Positions 42,005-53,339 of a stretch of 64,000 bases of DNA are shown one piece after another. Source of the DNA: Sepioteuthis lessoniana (Eukaryota; Mollusca; Cephalopoda; Myopsida; Loliginidae); contig OY757915.1 of the NCBI GenBank assembly GCA_963585895.1, positions 92,900,836 through 92,964,835 of the forward strand, given 5' to 3'. The position numbers were made by a program, and so were the translations under genes. Numbering within the stretch: position 1 is the stretch's first letter; the number at the start of each line of letters is the position of its first letter. The notes beneath the pieces are model-generated. The model worked only from the letters and a program-made list of their open reading frames with translations, did not search any database and was not told where the DNA came from.

Positions 42005-43030
42005 GGTACTACCACTTCGCGTCAGTGGGACTGGGAGTAATGGCAATAAAGAGATACTGCACGTTCCTCAGATCTCCTGAACTAGACCCTCACCATTAGA
42101 TGCGGTTTAGTGTCATACTCAGGACGTTGGTTCTATTTGATACATAGAAGAGATTTTAACAAAAACTACCGCTCTGGGTCAGAGTGGGACTGGGAGTAAT
42201 GGCAAGGAAGAGATACTGTACATGTCAACGCAGACAAGACGGAATGCACGTGCATAAATGGGCAACATCTCAACTCTTAATGGTAGTTCTCTAAAGCTAT
42301 TGGAAAAGTTCACTTACCTAGGAAGCAGTGTTTCATTAACCGAGATAGACATCAACACGCGTCTAGCAAAGGCATGAACAGCTAACGATAGAATATCGGT
42401 CATATAGAAGTCAGACCTGACCGATAAAATAAAACGCAGTTTTTTCCAAGCAGTGATCGTGTCGATACTGCTATATGGATGCACGACATAGACGCTAACT
42501 AAACGTATGGAGAAAAACCTAGACGGCAATTACACAAGAATGCTGCGAGCAATATTGAATAAGTTCTGGAGGCAACACCCACAAAACAGCAGCTATACAG
42601 CTACCTACCACCTATCACGAAAACTATCCAAGTTAGACGAACCAGACACTGCTGGAGAAGTAAGTGATATACTCCTACGGACCCCTTCACATAGACGACC
42701 AAAGGCAGGACGACCAGCTAGAACCAGCTAGATGATGATGATGATGATGATCTGAACTTGCGCCTCACCATCAGATGCAATTTCGTGTCATACTCAGGAC
42801 GTTGGTTCTATTTGACCCATAGAAGAGACCTTTACAAGTACTACCACTTCGGGTCAGTAGGACTGGGAGTAATGGCAATGAAGAGATACAGCACATTCCC
42901 CAGATCTTCTGAACTAGAGCCTCACCATCAAATGCAGTTTAGTATCATACCCAGGACACCCTTTTTTGCGGGGAGGGTTTCTACCCCACCACAGGGAACA
43001 CAGTGTATTCTAAGCCCCATTGACCGATCT
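42005..43030 (-). repeat. R1 heads, three in tandem, reverse, with nested LINE
   Basis: Three successive truncated heads share GGGACTGGGAGTAATGGCAA and CATACTCAGGACGTTGGTTC. They start near 42005, 42140 and 42810. The second is split by the LINE at 42223-42752. The third is more complete, ending CCACAGGGAACACAGTGTATTC and AAGCCCCATTGACCG. Confidence 0.78.
42223..42752 (+). mobile_element. LINE 3' end (YADD family), forward, inside R1
   Basis: GTCAACGCAGACAAGACGGA (VNADKTECTC), FTYLGSSVSLTEID-like, SDLTDKIKRSFFQAV-like, YGCTT-like, MEKNLDGNYTRMLRAIL, and RPKAGRP blocks with deletions. It ends in GATGATGATGATGATGATGA. Flanking R1 sequence continues on both sides with about 10 bp missing. Confidence 0.82.
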
Positions 43031-43468
43031 ATATGTATCTCTAGTAAAAATGGGAGTCGTTCTTACCTTCAGGGCACACGAAAGTTTCTTCGAATTTACA
43101 TACGAAAAATGTTTACTTACAAAGCTTAGCTCAAAGCCACAAAAACTTGGGACCCAGTCAGGATCAAACTGACCACAGTATCGAAATGCTAATCAGTACT
43201 TGCTCAAAGTAATTTCTTCGCTCAACGAAGTCCGATGCCAACAGCGAGCTCCCAAGTGAAGACCGAACTTATTACACTCCTACATCACGACGAAAAACCA
43301 TTGATATTTTTGATAAAACACGTGTGCGACACCCAGTGACAATCAAGATCACTAAACTAAACATGCTCTACGAAACTAAATTTGTTCTCTTGGTAATTTA
43401 TCTTGGCTTATTCTGCTTAAAAGCCACAAGGGCTTAACGCCTACTCATAATCAAACTGACAAGACTAT
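43031..43468. other. No gene recognised
   Basis: Unassigned sequence. AAAGCCACAAAAACTTGGGA and AAAAGCCACAAGGGCTTAAC both precede ATCAAACTGAC (about 43133 and 43419), suggesting a decayed tandem or SINE head. Confidence 0.35.
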
Positions 43469-43469
43469 C

Positions 43470-43737
43470 GATGCCCTCTTAGCGTAACGGTTATTATTGT
43501 TGGAATCAATGACCCGACTTCAAATACTGAATGAGGCAGTTTGTTTTCCCTTCATGCTAATGTCCTTCTTCCCGTCCAGATAAGGGGAAGCAAAGCAGAC
43601 TGGGGTTTTTAGCCTTGATTAGGCAACAGGTCTAAGAGAAAGAAAACGCTGTGTTCAAACTAGCTTTATTTTGCTGAGAAATTGAACTTGGATCAATTTA
43701 TACATGTGGCGGAGGGGTTGGATAAAGATAATTTGAA
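43470..43737 (+). repeat. S3 tRNA-like SINE, forward
   Basis: CCCTCTTAGCGTAACGGTTA (A box region), GACCCGACTTCAAATACTGA (B box), CCCTTCATGCTAATGTCC, AGGCAACAGGTCTAAGAGA, and GCGGAGGGGTTGGATAAAGA at the 3' end. Confidence 0.78.
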
Positions 43738-43854
43738 AAGTCTCGAATAAGTAGAGCAAAACTACATGTAAAATATTCATATACAAGAAATACTATGAAT
43801 AAAAAAGCTCTCGTATACCACTTAGAGTTTAATAAGCTTTGAGGTACAGCGAGA

Positions 43855-43948
43855 AACGCTGGCATTATGTTGCTACACGGTCACCCATCTCAGCACCGAA
43901 GAGATTAATTGCTGCTTAACTTCGATAATCTTGGTACGAACCATTATT
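43855..43948 (-). repeat. 5S rRNA-like segment
   Basis: On the minus strand, AAGTTAAGCAGC, 20 intervening bases, then GAGATGGGTGACCGTG. These match the positions and spacing of the 5S rRNA internal control region (AAGCTAAGCAGG, then GGATGGGAGACCGCC). The 5' third is much less like 5S. It may be a 5S pseudogene or the head of a 5S-derived SINE, not a functional gene. Confidence 0.7.
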
Positions 43949-44150
43949 TTCTGTGCAACATATTCCACGGTGCGTTGGAGCGATAAAATCAACTAGATGA
44001 CAAGCCATTTTGTTTTTGTTAATTAACAGTCTGGACTTCTGACCCGGATTGGGTGACTCATTTGATAAGATAATTCCATGAAGATTATTTTTTTTATAAA
44101 TTTTGATTCCATAAAATTATCTACAAATTAGAATTAAACTATATCGAGCA

Positions 44151-44383
44151 AGGGGGGTGTCCTCGTGGTGTAATGGTTAAAGCGATGGAATCGTAGTACG
44201 TGAGTTCGTACTCCAGTCGCGCTATTACGTTCACTTTCGGGCAAATACCCTTGGGAAAGGTATGAACCCCCTTATCCTCCTAGCTATGGGTTAAATAGTA
44301 CCACTACTGTTTATCTAGGAGAATAGCATTGGCATTAAATAACCTACAAAGATTGATATGCCATTAAACAAAGAAACCAAACC
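44151..44383 (+). repeat. S1 tRNA-like SINE, forward, with 15-bp target duplication
   Basis: TCCTCGTGGTGTAATGGTTA (A box), GTGAGTTCGTACTCCAGTCG (B box), TTCACTTTCGGGCAAATAC, CTTGGGAAAGGTATGAACC, GCTATGGGTTAAATAGTACC, and the 3' module. AAACTATATCGAGCA is found at 44136-44150 and 44384-44398. The best preserved S1 in the window. From 44400 to 44895 no feature is recognised. Confidence 0.9.
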
Positions 44384-44899
44384 AAACTATATCGAGCAGT
44401 CTACAAGACGGGACTTGAAATTGTTCCTTCTCAAATAGGCACCCTAAGTATCTGTAAGATGTATCAGCAGATATAGTCTAATTATAGACTCAATGTTTTT
44501 TCCAACAAAGTGTTCCGTCGGAGGGACTTTTGCTTCCTCTTTTAAATACTTTTAAATTGCAACTACTTTTTTATAAGTCAATTTGCTTAAACTTGAGTAA
44601 CGACATCTTAACGAGCTGATTAATTAATACAGAACGGTTCAAAACTTGCTTGAAGGTCGGTGTTTGGGTTAAAGGCGGATACAGGGAATTTAGACAGTTA
44701 CTTGGTGTTGCCCGAAGTCAAAAATTCTAATCAGATTATAAGATATTTATTAAGTTTATTTGTGAATTAAGTGCTTAGACTGAAACTTACTTGGTTTGCG
44801 CAAATTAAAATAAGATAAAATGAGACAAACCATCAGCGGCCACTTCAAACTCGAAACTGAATACATTGTTGGAAAACTTTTTCTTTTTAAATAAAGAAA

Positions 44900-44902
44900 A
44901 AA

Positions 44903-44944
<42 letters not shown>

Positions 44945-45047
44945 GTTCTCAATATATATATATATATCAAGTCATGCTGATTGTACAGAATCTCTTGACG
45001 CTCTCTCTCCCTCCCTTTCTTTCTTTCCCTTTCTTTCTTTCTTTCTT

Positions 45048-45090
<43 letters not shown>

Positions 45091-45124
45091 CATCACGTCA
45101 TGCTGATAGTACAGAATCTCTTGA

Positions 45125-45172
<48 letters not shown>

Positions 45173-45177
45173 CCTTT

Positions 45178-45212
<35 letters not shown>

Positions 45213-45300
45213 ATATATATATATATATATATATCAAGTCATGCTGGTAGTTCAGAATCTCTTGACGTTCCTCCTCTCTCTCTCTCTCTCTTTCTTTCTT
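44900..45300. repeat. Three-copy CT/AT compound repeat
   Basis: GTCATGCTGATTGTACAGAA and TCTCTTGACG recur three times (about 44972, 45097 and 45239) separated by CT runs and AT runs, a unit of about 125-140 bp. The 205-residue frame across it is a repeat translation. Confidence 0.9.
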
Positions 45301-45384
45301 TCCTATTTCTCTCTCACTGTCTTCATCAGCCCTATTATCAATTGCTCTCACAAATACCCATCCATATCCGGATTCATATCATTT

Positions 45385-45597
45385 TATTTTATTGGCCTAG
45401 TGAGTAGTGTTCGCCAAAGCTCCGGGAGACCTGGATTCAATCCCAGGTCTCGTCATACCAAAGACTTTAAAAATGGTACTTGATACCACCTTGCTTAACA
45501 CTCAGCAATACACCTCGGTGTAGTAGCTACTGAAAAGGGAGCCTTCTGGTCACCCTCGACTACGGTCGCCAACTTTACTTTACTCATAATGATATCA
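45385..45597 (+). repeat. S2 tRNA-like SINE, forward
   Basis: ATTGGCCTAGTGAGTAGTG (A box), GGGAGACCTGGATTCAATCC (B box), GTCTCGTCATACCAAAGAC, AAGGGAGCCTTCTGGTCACC, ending CGCCAACTTTACTTTAC. The middle GTAAAGTGGAGCAATCC section is deleted. Confidence 0.82.
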
Positions 45598-45599
45598 CT

Positions 45600-46076
45600 G
45601 TTTATTTTATTATCGTGATATCCATGTTCCTGTACGCATATGATGTCGATATTTCTTTCGGTCGCAGAAGTACACTCGGGTAGCGTTTCTGTTTCGAATG
45701 TTATAAGTCGCAATGTTAAAAGTGTTCTTGCCTCCAAATAAGTTTGGCTTAGATTTTATTGCTGATTTTTTTAACACAGGGCCGAGAGCTACTACCTAAG
45801 CAGAACGCATCCTATATTAACCCACATGAAGGGCGATGTAGTTTGAACTTCCTGTTGTATGTAAGCAGGTAATGTTTTCGGCCTGAATAGGAACGATATG
45901 GCCATCTTTTTGAAATGAAATTTGGGTGAAACGGCTTTTAAAATAATTGCAAAACAATGATGATCCTCGGTAATTCTCTTCTTGGTCAGGTCAAGAACTT
46001 TTCAGCATTCATGATAGATCGATAGATAGATAGAGAGAACGATGGGTTAATTGCAGACATTTAGGATTATTAATTT
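45600..46076. other. No gene recognised
   Basis: Unassigned DNA ending in a short GATA run (46016-46035). Confidence 0.4.
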
Positions 46077-46328
46077 TTCCTATTGGTCTAATGGGTAGAG
46101 TGTTTGCCAATGGCCTGGGAGCCATTGGATCCTAGGTCGAGTTATACCAAGGACTCAAAAATGGCACTTGATGCCGCCTTACTTAACCCTCAGCATTATA
46201 AAGTACAGATCAAGGCTAAAGTGAAGCAAACCAAGGAAAAGAGTAGTGCCCTTCCCAACAGTTCGGTGTAGAAGCTAATTAAAGGGAGGCTTCGGGTTGC
46301 CCTCGACTTCGGACGCCAACTTTACTTT
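46077..46328 (+). repeat. S2 tRNA-like SINE, forward
   Basis: CCTATTGGTCTAATGGGTAG, AGTGTTTGCCAATGGCCTGG, GATCCTAGGTCGAGTTATAC, AACCCTCAGCATTATAAAGT, and GGACGCCAACTTTACTTTTC. The B box is decayed. Confidence 0.8.
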
Positions 46329-46589
46329 TCACTTGATTTTTCGCATAGGCTTTATTTGTGTCAGGTTTAATCACTGTACAGCGAATTAGAATCAGTTGTA
46401 TATCATCTATGAGGAAAACAGTACTATGAGGAAAACAGTACTATGATGCAATTAATTCCTCTAGAAATTCCGTCTTGGAGCCGTGGTTGAAGTATATCAA
46501 GATATTTTCATGTAATTTTGCTAAATATATGAGATAAAGTGAGATGTCAGTGTTATTTTTACTTTTACATAATTTAGACAACAACTTAT

Positions 46590-46601
46590 CCATCTCTCTC
46601 C

Positions 46602-46652
<51 letters not shown>

Positions 46653-46670
46653 TATATATATATTCACGAA
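46590..46670. repeat. CT and AT microsatellite
   Basis: CT run followed by a short AT run. Confidence 0.88.
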
Positions 46671-47322
46671 ACATGGTATAGGTCGGAAAAACATGATTAA
46701 ATTTTTCTCTAAGGTTTCATATGTTCATTTATGATAAACTGAATTATTGTAACATGACCACACATGCACACACTTGTGCATGTACACACATACACTAAGT
46801 GACAGACAACTCTTATGCATCTATTTATATGTGTATAGTACAAGACGTATCAACCTATTTCGTGGTTTCACTTCTATTTTGCTATTTCATCAATATGTGT
46901 GTGTGTATTATTCGGTCCAGTTAAACCGGAGTTGGGAGGAAATTCATCAGGCCAAAAAAAACAAAAAAAAACATTCAACAGTGAACATTTAAATTTTTCT
47001 GGTAAAGAACTTAATGTAACTGACATTACAGAGGAATTATTTCTTTAAGAAAAATAATTTTTATGCATTAGATCTGAAGAGGTCCTGTTAATTCTTTTTT
47101 TTTGTGTGTGTGTTTTTTGATTTTATCAAAAACACAGAACAGGATGGAAATAGATTTATAATCCTAATGTGACCGGTTTTGTTTTTTCTTAAAGAAATAT
47201 ATATATATATTGAATATATTGGATATAATATACGACAAAATGGCCATAAAATAGGATTTGAGAACTAGAAATTGCTGGTTCAGACGGAAAAAATATTTCA
47301 ACATAAACTTCTTAATTAGGTT

Positions 47323-47329
<7 letters not shown>

Positions 47330-47374
<45 letters not shown>

Positions 47375-47375
47375 T
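47330..47375. repeat. AT and GT microsatellite
   Basis: AT run then GT run in unit 1 of the duplication. Confidence 0.88.
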
Positions 47376-47490
47376 AACTAGTTTCTTATTTGTATATATT
47401 ATTTAAGTTACCACATGTAACAACGGTGCATGATGATATAGATGCTTATATTTAGAGAGGATTTACAAGATTTTAATTAATATTTTATAG

Positions 47491-47730
47491 GTTTGGTTTC
47501 TTTGTTTGATGGCATATCAACCTTTGACGGTTATTTAATGCCAAAGCCAATCTCCTAGAAGAACAGTAGTGATACTATTTAACCCATTGCTGGGAGGATA
47601 AGTGGGTTCATACCTTTCCCAAGGGTATTTGCCCGAAAGTGAACGTAATAGCGCGACTGGAATACGAACGCGCTTACTACGATTTCGCAGTCCATCGCTT
47701 TTACCATTACACCACGAAGACACCCCCTTG
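47491..47730 (-). repeat. S1 tRNA-like SINE, reverse, with 10-bp target duplication
   Basis: 3' module TGGCATATCAACCTTTGACG at 47512, CCTTTCCCAAGGGTATTTGC, B box region GAATACGAACGCGCTTAC, A box region CATTACACCACGAAG. TATTTTATAG is found at 47481-47490 and 47731-47740. The paralogous site at about 49447-49456 has a single TATTTTATAG and no SINE. Confidence 0.92.
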
Positions 47731-47839
47731 TATTTTATAGTTTTGTCAATTATATCTTGGATTTAGATGAATAAGATATTCATGTATGTATAAAGCAAGT
47801 CGTATCAACCTTTTTCGTAGTTTCTCTTCTATTCTACAA

Positions 47840-47995
47840 TTTAATCAATGATTGTTTCGTTATATCTCGACTCTTCAGTGTGGCTAGACTCGTTGGACGC
47901 TTGAAGATAGTATCGAAATCCGACCAACATTACGTTAGACTTAGAATCATACCGCTCAACCTACAACTGAACCACGTCAGCTCGGGAATTATAAG
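47840..47995 (-). repeat. S4 tRNA-hammerhead SINE, reverse, truncated
   Basis: Minus strand: ACGTGGTTCAGTTGTAGGTT (A box), GTCGGATTTCGATACTATC (B box), GAGTCTAGCCACACTGAAGA with the hammerhead core CTGAAGA (47872-47878), and CGAAACAAT. The second stem I strand is missing, so the motif is incomplete. Confidence 0.68.
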
Positions 47996-48134
47996 GCATT
48001 ATGTAGTAGCATTCGTTTGTTTAGATTTTTTGTCTTAATGGCAATAAAGTAGAATTGAGAATTTGAAGTTGCTGGTCCAAAGGGGAAAAACATTTCAACA
48101 CAAACTTCAGATTTTCAAATCCTGTTTCTTTCTT

Positions 48135-48136
<2 letters not shown>

Positions 48137-48199
<63 letters not shown>

Positions 48200-48215
48200 G
48201 TATATATATATAAGT
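48137..48215. repeat. CA and AT microsatellite
   Basis: CA run then AT run, unit 2 of the duplication. Confidence 0.88.
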
Positions 48216-48233
48216 TAGTATGCCATTTTTTTA

Positions 48234-49138
<905 letters not shown>

Positions 49139-49222
<84 letters not shown>

Positions 49223-49262
49223 CTTTATATATGTATATATATATATATAAGTTAGCCAGGTT

Positions 49263-49325
<63 letters not shown>

Positions 49326-49330
49326 TTAGG
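49139..49330. repeat. AT and GT arrays
   Basis: AT, GT, AT and a long AT array, broken by GTTAGCCAGGTTCTTTAT and GTTAGG. These continue the arrays to the left of the mariner, so the mariner landed inside a microsatellite. Confidence 0.9.
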
Positions 49331-49699
49331 TTTATATTTATATACGTATATATAATATACGTTACTTTGGTTACCACATGCAACAGTGGTCCATGATGAT
49401 ATAGATGCTTCTATTTAGATGGGATTTACAAGATTCTAATTAGTATTTTATAGTTTTGTCCATTATATCATGGATTTAGATGATTAAAATAACTTTCAGT
49501 AGCAATGCAGGCCCATCAAAATAATCATTCAGTAATAAATTGGACAAGTAATTACTTCATTCTCTGAGCCTTTAAAATGCATTGCTCTAATTAAAAATCT
49601 CACTACGATACACAGCTTTTACTAAGTTATCTATCTAAACATAATGAGAATTTTGGAAATGTGTGTGTACGTTCGTGCCTACGTGCGTTAGTATGTATG

Positions 49700-49707
49700 T
49701 GTATGTC

Positions 49708-49751
<44 letters not shown>
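49700..49751. repeat. GT microsatellite
   Basis: Near-perfect GT run of about 45 bp. Confidence 0.9.
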
Positions 49752-49753
<2 letters not shown>

Positions 49754-49984
49754 ATCATAATTCCAGTTTAAAATTACATTATTACTTACGTACGGGACTA
49801 GCGTAGATTAGTGTGATCTGTATAAATTAAAAATGTCGATTCCCGTCACTTTGGCCTAAGGTCAAAGCTTTTTCTTCGCAGAAATTCAACTATTCTTCCC
49901 CAAATTGTGTGCATCTCTGAACGAAAAGCAATAAAACCAAGAAAAGCTTAGTTCTGAGATAGATAGATGAATAGATAGATATGG

Positions 49985-50215
49985 TTTCAGTTTCTTTGCT
50001 TAGTGGCATATTAAGCTTCGAGGGGGGGTATTTAAAGCTAAAACTATCTTTGTAAAAGAACAACGGTGATCCTATTTAACTCATAGGTAGTGGGGTAAGG
50101 GATGTCATACTTTTATGGTTACTAGTCTGAAAGTGAGCGTTATAAAGCGACTAGGGTTTGAACTCGCTTACTACGATGTCATAGTCGAGCACGTTAACCA
50201 CTAAGCCACGGGATT
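49985..50215 (-). repeat. S1 tRNA-like SINE, reverse, old
   Basis: TTAGTGGCATATTAAGCTTC (3' module, diverged), CTATTTAACTCATAGGTAG, AGTCTGAAAGTGAGCGTTAT, GTTTGAACTCGCTTACTACG (B box), and TTAACCACTAAGCCACGGG (A box). More diverged than the other copies. Confidence 0.75.
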
Positions 50216-50274
50216 TCTCCTAATAAATATAAATAAACTGCTTTCCTTACTATCTCCCTCTTTTATTTCCTTTT

Positions 50275-50278
50275 TTTT

Positions 50279-50319
<41 letters not shown>

Positions 50320-50425
50320 ACTTTCTCTCTCTCTCTTGTCCCTTTTCATATCTGTCTTTCCCTTTATTTTATTTTCTGTCTTCTTCTTCTTCTTCTTCTT
50401 CTTCTTCTTCTTCTTCTTCTTCTTC
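50275..50425. repeat. CT and CTT arrays
   Basis: CT at 50282-50340 and CTT at 50385-50424. Confidence 0.9.
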
Positions 50426-50663
50426 CGTTCTTTTCTTCTTTCTCTCTTTTTAATCCATTACATCTCTTGATGGTTCCTGTGTTTTACATCATTGCCTTAC
50501 ACAGTCACGTTAATCTTTTTTTTTTAAATATTAACGCTGATTTATTGATTGAACGGTGGTATGATTCTCCCTTTCTTTGTATATATAATTTTTTCCATTG
50601 TTTTTGGATGTCATTAAACATCCCTCGCTGATCTAACAACACTCCATATCCTCATTTCTAAAG

Positions 50664-50705
50664 TACTGATGATGGTTTATTAAAACCGAAACGTTATACC
50701 GTTGA
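50664..50705 (+). ncRNA. Hammerhead ribozyme-like motif, solitary
   Basis: Core CTGATGA (50666-50672), stem II GGTTT (50674-50678) with AAACC (50683-50687), core GAA (50688-50690), stem III ACGT (50691-50694), then T. Stem I would pair GTA with TAC only with a one-base offset, so the motif is degenerate. It resembles the Penelope-type motifs at 12.5 and 23.4 kb and is probably a lone terminal-repeat remnant. Confidence 0.55.
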
Positions 50706-51285
50706 CTTACTTTCACAATAAATCCTTCAATTTGGATTACTTTGCTTTTCTAATTTTTTTCCCTATAGGTGGATTCTTATTTATTCCCTTATTTATTTTC
50801 ATAGATAGATAAATATAAGGAATCAGATATCTATCGAGATATCTATCGAAGATGTGTGAATGCTGATTTTCAAGGAATACAGATGCTCTCTGTTCTACGT
50901 TTTGATACTAAATAATCACTCTAAATAAATTAATATATTTCAAACTTATATCTTATTAGAACAAGCTTGCTAAGTAGTGATAAATTGGCCTTTCTCAAAA
51001 TTATTTTGATTGAAAACCTCAAAGTAAGATATGGAAAAAGAAAAAAATTCTTGATTTGTTTTCTCTTTTCATCTTTATTTTTATGTGTGTGTATGTGTGT
51101 GTATGCGGGTTTGTTTTTTTTTACTGAATAAAAAAAGAATCTGTAGGGAGAATATCCTGACCGTCGTAATATTCCATTCATATCTTTTTCTCTTTCATCC
51201 TGCCTAAGCTAAAGTGTCCTCCAACCCATTTCTTTTCAAGTAATAGTAATTAGTCTCTTGGAAGTCTGTGTTTTCTACTTAGCAA
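50706..51285. other. No gene recognised
   Basis: AT-rich, T-rich sequence. The 83-residue minus-strand frame at 50930-51181 is lysine- and phenylalanine-rich without a known domain. Confidence 0.4.
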
Positions 51286-51430
51286 AAGAATCCCGGTACG
51301 CATGCGTGCGGAAAACGGAAGTCATGTACCGTGAAACGGAACATGGGCACCGAATGCCAAAATGTCGGCCGCAGCTATTTAAGAAGCTTAGCGCTTAACG
51401 GCCTTCTTAACTAGTGGCACGATTAGAAAG
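51286..51430. promoter_or_regulatory. Possible CpG-rich promoter
   Basis: ACGCATGCGTGCGG (NRF1-like) at 51298-51311, AACGGAAGTC and AACGGAAC (ETS-like), ATGTCGGCCGC and a TATTTAAG box near 51378, in DNA otherwise poor in CpG. From 51430 to 51960 pyrimidine-rich DNA follows, with no coding frame. Weak motif evidence only. Confidence 0.25.
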
Positions 51431-51961
51431 ACGTTTTCCTTTTTTTTCCTATCGACTTTCCTGATATTCTTTACAATTTTTCAACATTCCAGCATTTTCC
51501 TCCTTACATTTTTCGCCTCCTTTGTTCTTTTCGTTTCGACATTTTTCTTTTATGAATATTCTCTCGTCACTTTTTCAAATGGATTTGAAAAATATCTTCT
51601 TCCTATCATTTCATTTAGCCTAATTCATTTTTTACCGATTCCTTTTCTTTTCTTTTTTCCTTTTCATTGTTTTTATCTTTATTTTTCTCTCTCTATAATG
51701 TATCTTATTATATGCTTAGTTTTTTTTTTCGAACAATTTCTCTTCATGTCTTTTTCTTAGATAACTTTCCATTTCCTTCCTTCATACCCTTTTAAAAAAA
51801 TAATCTCTTTTTTCCTTTCTTCTTGTTTCATTATATAGAGTATTTTTTCTTTGTGGTTATTTCCTAAGTGTTGCTTAGTCGAGCAAACAGACTTTATCTT
51901 GCTAGCAGAATAAGCTCTTCCTAAATGGTCACTCATCTAAGTAGAGAACAGGCTCATTGTT

Positions 51962-52370
51962 TCTTACCACATAGACGCTGACTAAGCGTATGGAGAGAAA
52001 GCTGGACGGTAACTGGACAAGTATGCTGCGAGCTGTATTGAACAAGTCCTGGAGGCAGCATACTACAAAGCAGCAGCTGTACAGACACCTACCACCCATC
52101 TTGAAAACCATCCAAATTAGACGAGCAAGACATGCGGGAGACTGCTGGAAAAGTAAGGGCGAGCACATAAGCGATGTACTCTAGTGGACCTCCTTACACG
52201 GACAAGGTATGGCGACTAGCTAGAACCTATCTACAACAGCTCTGTACTGATACAGGATATAGCATGGAAGACCTACCGAGTTCGATAGACTATAGGGACG
52301 AGTGGCGGGAGAGGGACGTGGAAATCCCTGCTTGCGGTACGCCATGATGATGATGATGATAATGATGTTT
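51962..52370 (+). mobile_element. LINE 3' end (YADD family), forward
   Basis: LTKRMERKLDGNWTSML, RAVLNKSWRQHTTK, YRHLPPILKTIQIRRARHA and CWKSKGEHISDVL, then decayed RLARTYLQQLCTDTG-like and RDEWRERDV-like blocks. It ends ATGATGATGATGATAATGAT. Confidence 0.85.
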
Positions 52371-52557
52371 CTTAACTTCAGGGATCAAGCAGTAACCAGT
52401 ACATTCAGCGAGGCTTAACTATTGGTCGTCTTCCCATCTTTTTACTATCTTTTGTTTAATATCAGTATTTATCATCGTTCGTATGTAAGTATATAAGCAA
52501 GCCTATGTATATATATATATTTAATTTTTATACATATCTAAGTCTTCTTTTAGAGAG

Positions 52558-52690
52558 CAATCTCCGCGGCGTGGTGGATAATGTACTGGACTGCCTTAGA
52601 AAGGAGACCTCGTGATGTACGGGATAATGGGCTGGACAGCGAAAACGTAGTAAATTAGTTTGGACTCCAATCGCTCCGTTGCATTTGCTT
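52558..52690 (+). repeat. tRNA-like segment
   Basis: CCGCGGCGTGGTGGATAATG (A-box-like) and TAGTTTGGACTCCAATCGC (B-box-like) are about 90 bp apart. GAGACCTCGTGATGTACGGG duplicates part of the head. Possibly another SINE head. No other copy was recognised. Confidence 0.4.
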
Positions 52691-52694
52691 TTGT

Positions 52695-53320
52695 AGACCA
52701 GTCGGCTGGGGCTGTAGAATACACCGACTGCACCTCTGCAGAGGGGTAAGACCCACCCAAACGAGTGTCCTGGATATGACATAATAACAATCTGATGGTG
52801 AGGTTCCAGATATGCAGGAGCTTTGGGGAATGCGGAGTACCCCTTTATTACCATCGCTCGCAGGTCCAATCTGATCTTGAGTGGGAGCATCTGATAGGGT
52901 CCTATCGATAGGTCAAATAGAACAAAATGATGTTTATATATGCTAAACTGAGTTGCTTAAAATAGAAGTGTTTTAACGTTTAACTGTTTGCAAACAAAAA
53001 CTATAAGTAGTAAAGTAAGCGACCGTATTCAAGGGGGATCAGAAGGCTCCCTTTTCAGTAGCTACTACAAAGAGGGGTCTGTGGGGGGCTCTCCTCCTTT
53101 CCTAGGATTGCTCCACTTTACCCTTGATACGTACCTTATATTGCTGAGTGTTAAGCAATGAAGCATCAAGTAACATTTTTGAAGTCTTTGGTATGACACG
53201 ACCTGGGATTGAACCCAGGTCTCCCGGACCATTGGTGAACACTCTACCCACATTGAAATTTAATTCTGCATTAAATGGACCGAAAAGGTTTGATACGCCG
53301 TAAAACAAAACAACTAACCA
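52695..53320 (+). repeat. R1 composite repeat, forward, split by S2
   Basis: GACCAGTCGGCTGGGGCTG at 52696, CCTCTGCAGAGGGGTAAGAC and GGATATGACATAATAACAAT in a well preserved head. The tail is short, then S2 at about 53000-53255. 3' module ATTAAATGGACCGAAAAGG at 53270-53315 is diverged. Confidence 0.8.
53000..53255 (-). repeat. S2 tRNA-like SINE, reverse, nested in R1
   Basis: TAGTAAAGTAAGCGACCGTA at the 3' end, GAAGGCTCCCTTTTCAGTAG, GATTGCTCCACTTTACCCTT, TGGGATTGAACCCAGGTCTC (B box), CATTGGTGAACACTCTACCC (A box). Confidence 0.85.
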
Positions 53321-53339
53321 AACAAACAACTTTGGTTTT

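Noticed and set aside
44159..44230. Functional tRNA genes at A/B-box matches
   Set aside because: Segments lack a full cloverleaf with paired acceptor stem, recur many times with common 3' extensions, and have target duplications, so they are SINE heads.
44866..45483. 205-residue open frame, the longest in the window
   Set aside because: It translates CT and AT microsatellites into serine/leucine and isoleucine/tyrosine runs and then enters an S2 SINE. No protein family.
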